Origin: Gammaproteobacteria bacterium
GTDB taxonomy: Bacteria; Pseudomonadota; Gammaproteobacteria; Pseudomonadales; Azotimanducaceae
Assembly: GCA_018656865.1 (NCBI GenBank)
Contig: JABHYO010000150.1
Location: 19,077-83,076, forward strand
Reading direction: 5' to 3'
DNA: 64,000 nucleotides
Both the position numbers and the translations under genes were made by a program. The notes below the pieces were generated by a model. The model was not told the DNA's origin. It did no database searches and saw only the letters and a program-made list of their open reading frames with translations. Below, piece by piece: positions 56,599-64,000 of the stretch (the stretch's first letter is position 1; the number at the start of each line of letters is the position of its first letter).

Positions 56599-57156
56599 AT
56601 GACAGTCAGACCCGTCATTCGCATGGGCCATCCCAACCTGCGAGTTCCAGCCCAACCCTACCCGCCAGATCAGATCGAATCTAATGATTTCGCCACGCTT
56701 ATCGAGGATATGCGAGAGACCCTCCATGCTTATGGTGGAATAGGGCTCGCGGCTCCCCAGATCGATGTCGGATACCGCATCGCGGTCATTGAAATCGAAG
56801 AAACTCAAACGCGCTATGGCGAAATCGAGCACACACCCTTCGATGTTTATATCAATCCCCGGATCACTCCAATTTCAGATGAAACCGCCGGCTACTGGGA
56901 AGGATGCCTCTCCGTGCCCGGAATGATGGGGTACGTGGAACGTCCGCAACATATCCGGATTGATTACACCGATCGACATAGCAAGACCTCAAGCAAGGAG
57001 GCACACGGCTTTCTTGCCACGGTATTCCAACATGAATTCGACCACCTGGACGGTATTCTTTACGTCGATCGAATCGAGGACAAGTCGCGCTTCGCCTTCG
57101 AAGAGGAATACATCCAGTTTCACGATCAGCGGGGGCAGAGCCAAGTGCCAGAGTAA
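56599..57156 (+). CDS. def: Peptide deformylase
   Basis: Peptide deformylase removes the formyl group from the initiator methionine. The three family motifs are present: GGIGLAAPQ (46-54), EGCLSVPG (101-108) with metal ligand Cys103, and HEFDHLDG (145-152) with ligands His145 and His149 and catalytic Glu146. At 185 residues it is slightly longer than E. coli Def (169). No fmt gene follows, so this is probably a secondary def copy. The last seven codons (tail GQSQVPE) are encoded by the left arm of a REP-like palindrome, and the TAA stop lies in its loop. Confidence 0.94.
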   Translation: MTVRPVIRMGHPNLRVPAQPYPPDQIESNDFATLIEDMRETLHAYGGIGLAAPQIDVGYRIAVIEIEETQTRYGEIEHTPFDVYINPRITPISDETAGYWEGCLSVPGMMGYVERPQHIRIDYTDRHSKTSSKEAHGFLATVFQHEFDHLDGILYVDRIEDKSRFAFEEEYIQFHDQRGQSQVPE

Positions 57157-57183
57157 ATTGCTCTGGCACTTGGCTCTGACCCC
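57131..57183. repeat. REP-like perfect palindrome spanning the def stop codon
   Basis: CAGAGCCAAGTGCCAGAG (57136-57153) and CTCTGGCACTTGGCTCTG (57161-57178) are perfect inverted copies around a 7-base loop holding the TAA stop. Outside them, GGGG on the left and CCCC on the right extend the symmetry with one extra base on the right. It could act as a bidirectional terminator for convergent def and ilvA, but lacks a U-run. The type resembles GGGGTCAGAG REP-like elements. Confidence 0.75.
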
Positions 57184-57184
57184 A

Positions 57185-58684
57185 TTACCCCAACAGAAAC
57201 TGCCTGTAGGCGGGATTATCCGTTTCATTCCAAAAACGATAGTTAATATTGGCAAGCTGCTTGAGAAAGGCTTTCATTTCCCTGTCAGGTACCTGAATAC
57301 CCACCAGCACGCGTCCAAAGGCAGACCCGTGGTTACGATAGTGAAACATCGAAATATTGAATCGATTACCCAGGACTGTCAGAAACCTGAGTAGCGCTCC
57401 GGGTTTTTCGGGGAATTCGAATCGAAACAGTTTCTCGTCATCGATATGAGCCACGCCACCGACCATGTGCCGAACGTGAAGCACCGCGACCTCATTACCT
57501 GACAGATCAACAACCTCATATTGCTGACTCAACTTTTCGATCACCCGGGTTCTGTCCTCTCCCGGCCTGGTTTGAATACCGACCAGGACGTGCGCACTGT
57601 CTTCTCGAACATATCGGTAGTTAAATTCTGTAATGCTGCGTTTGCCGATAGTTGAACAGAAACGACGAAAGCTGCCCGGTCGTTCCGGAATCGAGACGCC
57701 CAGCAGGATTTCTCTCTGTTCCCCCACTTCAGTCCGCTCGGAAATATGGCGAAGTCTGTCAAAATTTACGTTGGCACCCGTGACAATAGCTACCGCCGAC
57801 TGACCCTTCGACAGATGATTTTTCAAGCCAGCCACCGCCAGGGCACCGGAAGGCTCAGCAATGGTCCTGGTGTCTTCGAAGATATCCTTGATAGCCGCGC
57901 AGATCTCATCGATGCTGACGGTAATGACCTCATCAACCACTCTTTTTGCCAGTCGAAAAGTTTCCTTACCGACCTGCCTTACCGCGGTGCCGTCGGCAAA
58001 CTGATCGAGATCCTCGGACTTCAAGATGACCCGACGACCGGCCGCAAGAGCGGCAGTCATCCCGGCCGAACCTTCGCATTCCACACCAATGATCTTAGTT
58101 TCGGGCCGGAGATATTTCACATAGGCACCAATCCCGCCAATCAGACCTCCACCACCCACAGGCACGTATATCGCATCAAGAGAACCATCGTGTTGACGCA
58201 GGATCTCCATGCCAATCGTACCCTGACCGGCAATCACCTCCTCATCGTCGAAAGGATGAACATAGGTATAGCCTTTTTTCTCAGCCAGGTCTTTCGCGTG
58301 AAGTGCCGCGTCATCGTAACTGTCACCATGGAGAATGACGTGACCGCCAAAGGCTCTAACGGCATTTATCTTGATAGTTGGCGTGTTTTCTCCCATGACA
58401 ATGTGTGCGTCGCACCCCAGGCGACTGGCAGCCAATGCAACACCTTGGGCGTGGTTGCCCGCTGATGCCGTAATCACACCCTTTGCCCTTTGTTTCTCGT
58501 CAAGACTGCGGATCCGGTTGTAGGCACCGCGGATCTTGAAGCTGAACACGGGTTGCATATCCTCACGCTTCAACAGGACCTCTGCACCAAGCCGTTGACT
58601 CAGTCCAGCCGCCTGCTCGAGCGGTGTCTGTATCGCCACCTCATAAACATTCGCTTCCAATATCTTTTTTACGTACTTATCCAT
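57185..58684 (-). CDS. ilvA: Biosynthetic threonine deaminase
   Basis: IlvA converts threonine to 2-oxobutanoate, the first step of isoleucine synthesis. With the ATG at 58684 it has 499 residues (514 in E. coli). The PLP lysine is in FSFKIRGAYNR, the phosphate-binding glycine loop in VPVGGGGLIGG, and two ACT-like regulatory repeats occupy about 320-499, giving feedback inhibition by isoleucine. An ATG four codons upstream (58696) is an alternative start. Convergent with def, with a REP-like palindrome between them. Confidence 0.94.
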   Translation of the reverse strand: MDKYVKKILEANVYEVAIQTPLEQAAGLSQRLGAEVLLKREDMQPVFSFKIRGAYNRIRSLDEKQRAKGVITASAGNHAQGVALAASRLGCDAHIVMGENTPTIKINAVRAFGGHVILHGDSYDDAALHAKDLAEKKGYTYVHPFDDEEVIAGQGTIGMEILRQHDGSLDAIYVPVGGGGLIGGIGAYVKYLRPETKIIGVECEGSAGMTAALAAGRRVILKSEDLDQFADGTAVRQVGKETFRLAKRVVDEVITVSIDEICAAIKDIFEDTRTIAEPSGALAVAGLKNHLSKGQSAVAIVTGANVNFDRLRHISERTEVGEQREILLGVSIPERPGSFRRFCSTIGKRSITEFNYRYVREDSAHVLVGIQTRPGEDRTRVIEKLSQQYEVVDLSGNEVAVLHVRHMVGGVAHIDDEKLFRFEFPEKPGALLRFLTVLGNRFNISMFHYRNHGSAFGRVLVGIQVPDREMKAFLKQLANINYRFWNETDNPAYRQFLLG

Positions 58685-58804
58685 AGCTATGATCATAGTC
58701 TGGTAATCTTTCAGAATGAAGACAGGGGCCATCAATTGATCTGGTTGAATCGCCTTCACGACCATCAACTTTCTTAACCTCATGGGCTGTAAGCGAGATC
58801 AGAA

Positions 58805-59497
58805 ATGAATCAGGATGAATTAAAGGCAGCTGTTGGTAATCGAGCGGCAGAGCATATCGAGCCCCACCTGACCCGAGAAACCATCGTCGGCGTCGGCACC
58901 GGCTCTACCGCGAACTGCTTTATCGATGCATTGGCGAAGTCAAAACACATGTTTGACGGTGCCGTTGCGAGCTCAGAGGTGACAGCTGAACGCCTTCAGG
59001 GTCACGGGATACCCGTCTACGACCTAAATGATGTCAACGAGATGCAGTTCTATGTCGATGGTGCTGATGAAGCCAATTCGAACCTCGAGTTGATCAAGGG
59101 TGGTGGTGGTGCATTGACGCGAGAAAAAATTGTCGCTTCAGTGGCACGGAAATTCATCTGCATTATTGATGAAACAAAACTGGTAGAAACACTGGGGCAG
59201 TTTCCGCTGCCGGTCGAGGTTATCCCCATGGCCCGTTCCTCCGTGGCAAGAAAGCTGGTGGCGCTGGGAGGCCAACCGGTCTATCGGCAGGGGTTCGTCA
59301 CAGACAATGGCAACGTCATTCTCGATGTTCACCGGCTTTCGATCACAGATCCCTGCAAACTCGAAGACGAGATCAACGGCATTCCCGGTGTCGTCACACA
59401 GGGATTGTTTGCGAGACGCCCTGCTGATTTCATGCTGATGGCAAGAGCATCGGGTGTCATTGACGAGCTCTGGGGTCAGAGTAAAGCGTCAGACTGA
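58805..59497 (+). CDS. rpiA: Ribose-5-phosphate isomerase A
   Basis: RpiA interconverts ribose 5-phosphate and ribulose 5-phosphate in the pentose phosphate pathway. The 230-residue protein has the phosphate loop [13 protein letters not shown], the catalytic YVDGADEAN and [15 protein letters not shown]. The E. coli enzyme has 219 residues. The extra C-terminal tail (LWGQSKASD) comes from a GGGGTCAGAGTAAA sequence matching REP-like repeats. It is divergent from ilvA (120-base gap) and convergent with fba. Confidence 0.95.
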   Translation: MNQDELKAAVGNRAAEHIEPHLTRETIVGVGTGSTANCFIDALAKSKHMFDGAVASSEVTAERLQGHGIPVYDLNDVNEMQFYVDGADEANSNLELIKGGGGALTREKIVASVARKFICIIDETKLVETLGQFPLPVEVIPMARSSVARKLVALGGQPVYRQGFVTDNGNVILDVHRLSITDPCKLEDEINGIPGVVTQGLFARRPADFMLMARASGVIDELWGQSKASD

Positions 59498-59570
59498 ATT
59501 GCCTTTTGCAGGCTGAAGGCTCTGGTTCTGGCTCTTTACTCTGGACCTATTTCTATGACCCTATTTCTAG
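59472..59570. repeat. REP-like inverted pair across the rpiA stop and fba end
   Basis: GGGTCAGAGTAAAGC within the rpiA 3' end (about 59474-59488) has an inverted near-copy, GCTCTTTACTCTGGACC (about 59532-59548), 44 bases further on. A 13-base direct repeat, ACC(C)TATTTCTA, follows at about 59545-59570 and touches the fba stop. It shares the CAGAGTAAA core with the def palindrome. Confidence 0.55.
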
Positions 59571-60625
59571 TTCCGGTCGAGCTCGCCGGCAAGATAACGG
59601 TCGGACATCGCTTCCAGGGAAATCGGTTTGATCTTCGATGCATGACCGGCCGTACCGAACGCCTCGTAACGGGAAACGACGATTTCACGCATGGCTTTCT
59701 GCGATTCCGCAAGGTACTTGCGTGGGTCAAAATTGGATCGGTTATTGTTTAAGAACCGGCGAATCGAACCCGTCGACGCCAGACGCAGATCAGTATCAAT
59801 GTTGACTTTGCGTACGCCATGCTTGATCCCTTGCTGGATTTCCTCGACCGGCACCCCATAGGTTTCCGGAATTTCACCACCGTTTTCATTGATCACCTGG
59901 AGCCAGTCCTGGGGCACACTGGAAGAGCCGTGCATGACGAGATGGGTATTCGGCAGCGCTTCATGAATTTCCCTGATTCGATCGATGGCCAGAATATCAC
60001 CGGTGGGCGGCCTTGAGAATTTGTAGGCACCGTGACTGGTGCCAATTGCGATTGCCAGTGCATCGCAGTTGGTCTGAGCAACAAAGTCGATAGCCTGCTG
60101 CGGATCCGTAAGCAACTGATCCATGCTGAGTGCACCCTCAGCACCGACACCGTCCTCTTCACCGGCTTCACCTGTTTCCAGCGATCCCAGGCAACCCAGC
60201 TCACCTTCAACTGTCACTCCACATGCATGAGCCATGTCCACGGTCCGTCGTGTGACATCAATATTGTATTCATAGCTGGCTGGCGTCTTCTGATCTTCAA
60301 GCAATGACCCATCCATCATTACTGACGAAAATCCAAACTGGATGCTGCGCTGACAGACATCAGGGGATGCACCATGATCCTGGTGCATCACAACAGGAAT
60401 ATCCGGGAACTCTTCAATAGCCGCCAGGATCAAATGGCGGAGAAAATTGGCACCCGCGTATTTCCGCGCCCCGGCTGACGCCTGCACGATAACAGGACTG
60501 TCGGTCGCTTCCGCCCCTTCCATTATGGCGCGCATCTGTTCCAGATTGTTAACGTTGAATGCCGGAACTCCGTAGTCGTGATCAGCTGCATGATCCAGCA
60601 ACTGCCGCATGCTAACTAAGGCCAT
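59567..60625 (-). CDS. fba: Fructose-bisphosphate aldolase, class II
   Basis: The enzyme splits fructose 1,6-bisphosphate into triose phosphates or makes it in gluconeogenesis and the Calvin cycle. The 352-residue class IIB protein has zinc ligands in VVMHQDHGA, the [18 protein letters not shown] loop, and [10 protein letters not shown] and [10 protein letters not shown] for metal and substrate binding. It is the last gene of tkt-pgk-fba, 17 bases after pgk. The 3' end abuts REP-like repeats. Confidence 0.95.
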   Translation of the reverse strand: MALVSMRQLLDHAADHDYGVPAFNVNNLEQMRAIMEGAEATDSPVIVQASAGARKYAGANFLRHLILAAIEEFPDIPVVMHQDHGASPDVCQRSIQFGFSSVMMDGSLLEDQKTPASYEYNIDVTRRTVDMAHACGVTVEGELGCLGSLETGEAGEEDGVGAEGALSMDQLLTDPQQAIDFVAQTNCDALAIAIGTSHGAYKFSRPPTGDILAIDRIREIHEALPNTHLVMHGSSSVPQDWLQVINENGGEIPETYGVPVEEIQQGIKHGVRKVNIDTDLRLASTGSIRRFLNNNRSNFDPRKYLAESQKAMREIVVSRYEAFGTAGHASKIKPISLEAMSDRYLAGELDRN

Positions 60626-60642
60626 TTTTGTCTCCTCTCGCT

Positions 60643-61818
60643 CTAATTACCGGTACCTCTCGCTTCAAGCGCGGCAACGGCTGGCAGCGTTTTACCTTCT
60701 ACAAACTCGAGGAAGGCACCACCGCCTGTTGAAATATATGAAATGCTGTCTCTAACGCCAAAAAGATCTATGGCAGCCAGAGTATCCCCCCCGCCCGCCA
60801 GTGAAAAGGCTTCGCTCTCGGCAATACTCATCGCCAGTGTTCTGGTCCCTCCGGCAAACTGCGGGATCTCGGCAACGCCGACAGGACCGTTCCAGAGTAT
60901 GGTTCCTGCCTCGCTCAGTATCAATGAGATCGCCTTGGCGGATTCAGGGCCGATATCCAGAATCATCTCTTCGTGACCAACCTCCGACACTGGTTTGGTG
61001 ATCGCCTCTGCATCTGCACTCAGGCTCTCGGCAACAACCACATCGGTCGGTAGCGGGATCTGCACCTTATTCAACAGGGCTCGCGCCGTATCCATCAAGT
61101 CGGCCTCGCATAGTGAAGCGCCAATCTCCAACCCGGAAGCTGCCAGAAATGTATTGGCAATCCCGCCGCCGACAATCAGCGAATCCACTTTATCGACCAG
61201 GGCATCCAGCACCTCCAGCTTTGTCGAGACCTTGCTGCCACCAACGATGGCGACCATGGGGCGGGCCGGGTCAGCTAGCGCACGGCTGAGAGCATCAAGC
61301 TCTGCCGCCAGCAACGGCCCGGCACAGGCGACAGGTGCAAACCTCGCGACACCTTCGGTACTAGCCTGGGCACGGTGTGCTGTGCCGAAAGCATCCATCA
61401 CGTAGATGTCAGCCAGCGCCGCCAGCCTGCGAGCAAGATCTTCGCTATTTTTCTTTTCACCAGTGTTGATGCGTATATTCTCAAAGAGCGCGATATCCTC
61501 TTCACCCGGCTCGTAGCCATCAAGGTAACTGTCAACCAGCTGTACATTCAGACCGGATATCTCTGCAATTTTCGCCGCCACCGGCGCCAGGCTGAACTGC
61601 GACTGATCGGCAATCGGCACGCCTTCTTGCGGGCGACCAAGGTGAGACATCACCATGACTTTCGCACCCTGATCTACCGCATATTGTAAGGTCGGCAGGG
61701 CAGCCCTGATGCGTGCATCGCTAACAACCACACCGGCTTCAACCGGTACATTTAGATCCTCTCGAATAAGAACCTTTCGATCGGCGATATCGAGATCTGT
61801 CAGTGACACAATCGCCAT
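60643..61818 (-). CDS. pgk: Phosphoglycerate kinase
   Basis: Pgk interconverts 1,3-bisphosphoglycerate and 3-phosphoglycerate with ATP. The ATG at 61818 begins [27 protein letters not shown] and gives 391 residues, typical of the family. Substrate-binding segments are [10 protein letters not shown] and [12 protein letters not shown]; the nucleotide-binding domain includes [12 protein letters not shown] and GGGDTLAAI. The start comes one base after the tkt stop (TGAgATG), implying coupling. The gap or epd gene often between tkt and pgk is missing. Confidence 0.96.
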   Translation of the reverse strand: MAIVSLTDLDIADRKVLIREDLNVPVEAGVVVSDARIRAALPTLQYAVDQGAKVMVMSHLGRPQEGVPIADQSQFSLAPVAAKIAEISGLNVQLVDSYLDGYEPGEEDIALFENIRINTGEKKNSEDLARRLAALADIYVMDAFGTAHRAQASTEGVARFAPVACAGPLLAAELDALSRALADPARPMVAIVGGSKVSTKLEVLDALVDKVDSLIVGGGIANTFLAASGLEIGASLCEADLMDTARALLNKVQIPLPTDVVVAESLSADAEAITKPVSEVGHEEMILDIGPESAKAISLILSEAGTILWNGPVGVAEIPQFAGGTRTLAMSIAESEAFSLAGGGDTLAAIDLFGVRDSISYISTGGGAFLEFVEGKTLPAVAALEARGTGN

Positions 61819-61819
61819 C

Positions 61820-63811
61820 TCAATCAAGACCCTTGACTGCCTCAACAACCCGATCTGCCGTGAAACCAAAATGGCTAAAAAGGTCAGCACCCGGCGCACT
61901 GGCACCAAACGAGGTCATACCGATCACATCGCCATCAAGGCCAACCCATTTGCGCCAATAGTCGACATGGCCTGCTTCGATGGCGAGCCTTTTCCTCACA
62001 TCTGACGGAATAACGCTTTCTCTGTAGGACGCGTCCTGGGCTTCGAATACATCTGCAGACGGCATCGACACTACCCTGACAGAAATGCCTTCGTCGGCAA
62101 GCTGCCTTGCACCTTCAATAGCCAGGGAAACTTCCGAACCTGTAGCGATTATTAAATGTTCGGGTTTGTCATCAGTTTCAAAAACGACATAGGCACCCCG
62201 GGCAATGTCCGCCATCTGTTTATCGGTCCGATCCAGGGTCGGCAACCCCTGACGGCTGAACACGAGTGCTGTCGGGCCTCCATTGTTTTCAATGGCACAC
62301 TTCCAGGCACAAACCGTTTCTACTGCATCACAGGGTCGCCAGACGCTCATGTTTGGCGTACCTCTCAGATTGGCAAGCTGCTCCACGGGTTGGTGGGTAG
62401 GGCCATCTTCACCCTGCCCAATCGAATCATGGGTATAGACCAGGATGTTAGGTACACCCATCAGCGCGGCCATGCGCGCGGCATTGCGGGCATACTCCAT
62501 GAATATTAGAAAGGTGCCGGCGAAAGGACGAAGCCCACCATGCAGGGCAATTCCATTCCCGATAGCGGTCATACCGAATTCACGGACGCCATAGGAGATA
62601 TAGTTGGCATCGGCACTGTCGGCTGCCATGGGGCTGGCCTCGGGCCAGATAGTACAATTCGAACCGGAGAGATCAGCAGAACCACCCGTCAGTTCCGGCA
62701 ACAATGAGGCAATCTTTGCAATGACTTCTCCAGACGCACTTCGAGAGGCAACGGACTTACCCTCATTCTGAAACGCTCGTGCCAGGGCTGCCATTTCTTC
62801 CTCCCAGTTTACTGGCAGCTCACGGGAAGATGTCCGTTCCAGTTCAGCTGCGAGCTCAGGATAGAATGCCTTGTATTCAGCGAATTGCTGTTGCCAGGTA
62901 TTTTCGCTGTCAGCCCCTTTCTGTCTGCAATCCCAAGCCGAATATACGTCCTCGGGAATCTCGAACGGCGCATCGGTCCAGCCCAATGCCTCCCTGGTCA
63001 GTACGATTTCGTCCTCTCCGAGCGGTGAACCATGGCTGCTGGCGGTACCTTCTTTGTTCGGCGAACCGAAACCAATCTTGGTCTGACAGCAGATAATACT
63101 TGGCCTGTCATCCTGCTTAGCGGCCAGAATCGCTTCCTTTACCGCCTCACGATCATGCCCGTCGACCTGATCGATAACGTGCCAGTGATAAGCTGAAAAC
63201 CGTGAAGCAGTATCTTCTGTAAACCAGCCATCGGTACTACCATCGATAGATATGCCATTGTCGTCATAGACACAAATAAGCTTCGACAGCTGTAAGGTAC
63301 CAGCAAGAGACGCGGCTTCATGGGATACGCCTTCCATCAGGCATCCATCACCTGCAAAGACATAGGTGAAATGGTCAACGACATTGTGGTCCGGCCGGTT
63401 AAATCTGGCTGCGAGAATCTGCTCAGCAACAGCCATACCGACGGCATTGGCGAAACCCTGGCCCAGGGGCCCTGTCGTCGTCTCGACGCCTGGTGTCTCC
63501 TTGTATTCAGGATGACCTGCCGTTTTGGAACCGAGCTGACGAAAACGACGAATCTCATCCATAGGCAGGTCATAGCCGGTCAAATGCAATAGCGAATACA
63601 GCAGCATGGAACCATGGCCGTTCGAGAGTACAAACCTGTCCCGGTTGATCCAGCCAGGATTGGCCGGATTGTGTTTAAGAATATCTGTCCACAGAGCCTC
63701 GGCAATATCTGCCATGCCCATGGGCGCGCCAGGATGGCCACTTTTCGCCTGCTGTATCGCATCCATTGTTAGTGCACGAATGGCATTGGCTATTCTCTTT
63801 TCTGTGCTCAT
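61820..63811 (-). CDS. tkt: Transketolase
   Basis: Transketolase transfers two-carbon units among sugar phosphates using thiamine diphosphate. The ATG at 63811 ([21 protein letters not shown]) gives 663 residues, identical to E. coli TktA. Features in order are [15 protein letters not shown], the TPP motif [18 protein letters not shown], the active-site H-containing SHGSPLG, and [18 protein letters not shown]. The frame stays open upstream through a duplicated segment, but nothing there is conserved. It leads a tkt-pgk-fba operon. Confidence 0.96.
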   Translation of the reverse strand: MSTEKRIANAIRALTMDAIQQAKSGHPGAPMGMADIAEALWTDILKHNPANPGWINRDRFVLSNGHGSMLLYSLLHLTGYDLPMDEIRRFRQLGSKTAGHPEYKETPGVETTTGPLGQGFANAVGMAVAEQILAARFNRPDHNVVDHFTYVFAGDGCLMEGVSHEAASLAGTLQLSKLICVYDDNGISIDGSTDGWFTEDTASRFSAYHWHVIDQVDGHDREAVKEAILAAKQDDRPSIICCQTKIGFGSPNKEGTASSHGSPLGEDEIVLTREALGWTDAPFEIPEDVYSAWDCRQKGADSENTWQQQFAEYKAFYPELAAELERTSSRELPVNWEEEMAALARAFQNEGKSVASRSASGEVIAKIASLLPELTGGSADLSGSNCTIWPEASPMAADSADANYISYGVREFGMTAIGNGIALHGGLRPFAGTFLIFMEYARNAARMAALMGVPNILVYTHDSIGQGEDGPTHQPVEQLANLRGTPNMSVWRPCDAVETVCAWKCAIENNGGPTALVFSRQGLPTLDRTDKQMADIARGAYVVFETDDKPEHLIIATGSEVSLAIEGARQLADEGISVRVVSMPSADVFEAQDASYRESVIPSDVRKRLAIEAGHVDYWRKWVGLDGDVIGMTSFGASAPGADLFSHFGFTADRVVEAVKGLD

Positions 63812-63840
63812 GGAAATCCCGGTCGAAAAAAAAGCGCATT

Positions 63841-63998
63841 CTCTCCTATGGACGTCTACCAAGCAACGATATCCCACAATCCATTGACAGGTCCCACACC
63901 CACCTCGACAAGTAACGCCGACGGCTCTCCTATGGACGTCTGCCAAGCAACGATATCCCACAATCCATTGACAGGTCCCACACCCACCTCGACAAGTA
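63841..63998. repeat. 84-bp tandem duplication upstream of tkt
   Basis: A 74-base segment beginning CTCCTATGGACGTCT is present at 63841-63914 and again at 63925-63998, with a period of 84 bases and a single mismatch in what I could compare. The second copy runs to the end of the printed sequence, so more copies may follow. It fills the leader and promoter region of tkt. The period is a multiple of three, so the open frame runs through it. I see no clear promoter hexamers. Confidence 0.9.
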
Positions 63999-64000
63999 AC

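Noticed and set aside
63812..63961. N-terminal extension of transketolase through the duplicated region
   Set aside because: It would give a repeated GYRCL-DVHRR peptide unlike any transketolase. The frame is open only because the 84-bp period is a multiple of three.

Overview
The window is chromosomal DNA from a gammaproteobacterium. It is densely packed with core genes (about 53 recognisable coding sequences and one structural RNA), has roughly even base composition, and contains no phage, CRISPR, tRNA, rRNA or complete insertion sequence that I can see. Gene content and order resemble Pseudomonas and its relatives. From memory, the blocks waaA / FAD oxidoreductase / aldo-keto reductase / hldE, glnE-ilvE-waaF-waaC-waaG-waaP-kinases-carbamoyltransferase, HAD-rppH-ptsP, and ygfB-pepP-ubi / zapA-6S-fau all occur in P. 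aeruginosa. The split glycine decarboxylase (gcvPA+gcvPB), the single ubi hydroxylase and the REP-like palindromes point to a relative outside Pseudomonas, perhaps a marine lineage. I cannot name the genus.

Layout. 1-3.2 kb: end of psd, then the EF-P locus (epmA, efp, epmB). 3.3-8.2 kb: a FimX-like c-di-GMP receptor, serB, a membrane protein, and a 380-base spacer with two palindromic elements. 8.2-14.3 kb: parC, parE, a DUF1249 gene and waaA. 14.4-34.3 kb: a long lipopolysaccharide core block (oxidoreductase pair, hldE, a lipid A acyltransferase, two glycosyltransferases, a methyltransferase, a carbamoyltransferase, three kinase genes, a double-length waaG, waaC, waaF), then ilvE and glnE. 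34.3-42.9 kb: a PilB/GspE-type ATPase, argA, hemE, a membrane adenylate cyclase, fabV, lgt and an NRDE protein. 42.9-47.4 kb: ptsP, rppH, a HAD phosphatase and an imelysin-like lipoprotein. 47.4-57.2 kb: gcvT-H-PA-PB, ubi hydroxylase, pepP, ygfB, then divergently a ZapB-like gene, zapA, 6S RNA, fau, a 29-codon membrane peptide and def. 57.2 kb to the end: ilvA, rpiA, and tkt-pgk-fba reading leftward from a tandemly duplicated upstream region.

The LPS block is the most unusual part. Genes abut or overlap through ATGA, GTGA and TGATG junctions, which suggests translational coupling. It encodes inner-core heptosyl transfer (WaaC, WaaF), a fused tandem WaaG with both active sites apparently intact, four kinase lobes in three genes, and a carbamoyltransferase. 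Between waaP and the next kinase gene a 20-base tandem repeat has turned one stop/start overlap into a chain of three 7-codon frames, each overlapping the next by ATGA. A second theme is small palindromic repeats at gene ends that supply or surround stop codons (DUF1249, hemE, def, rpiA). The printed sequence ends at base 63998.
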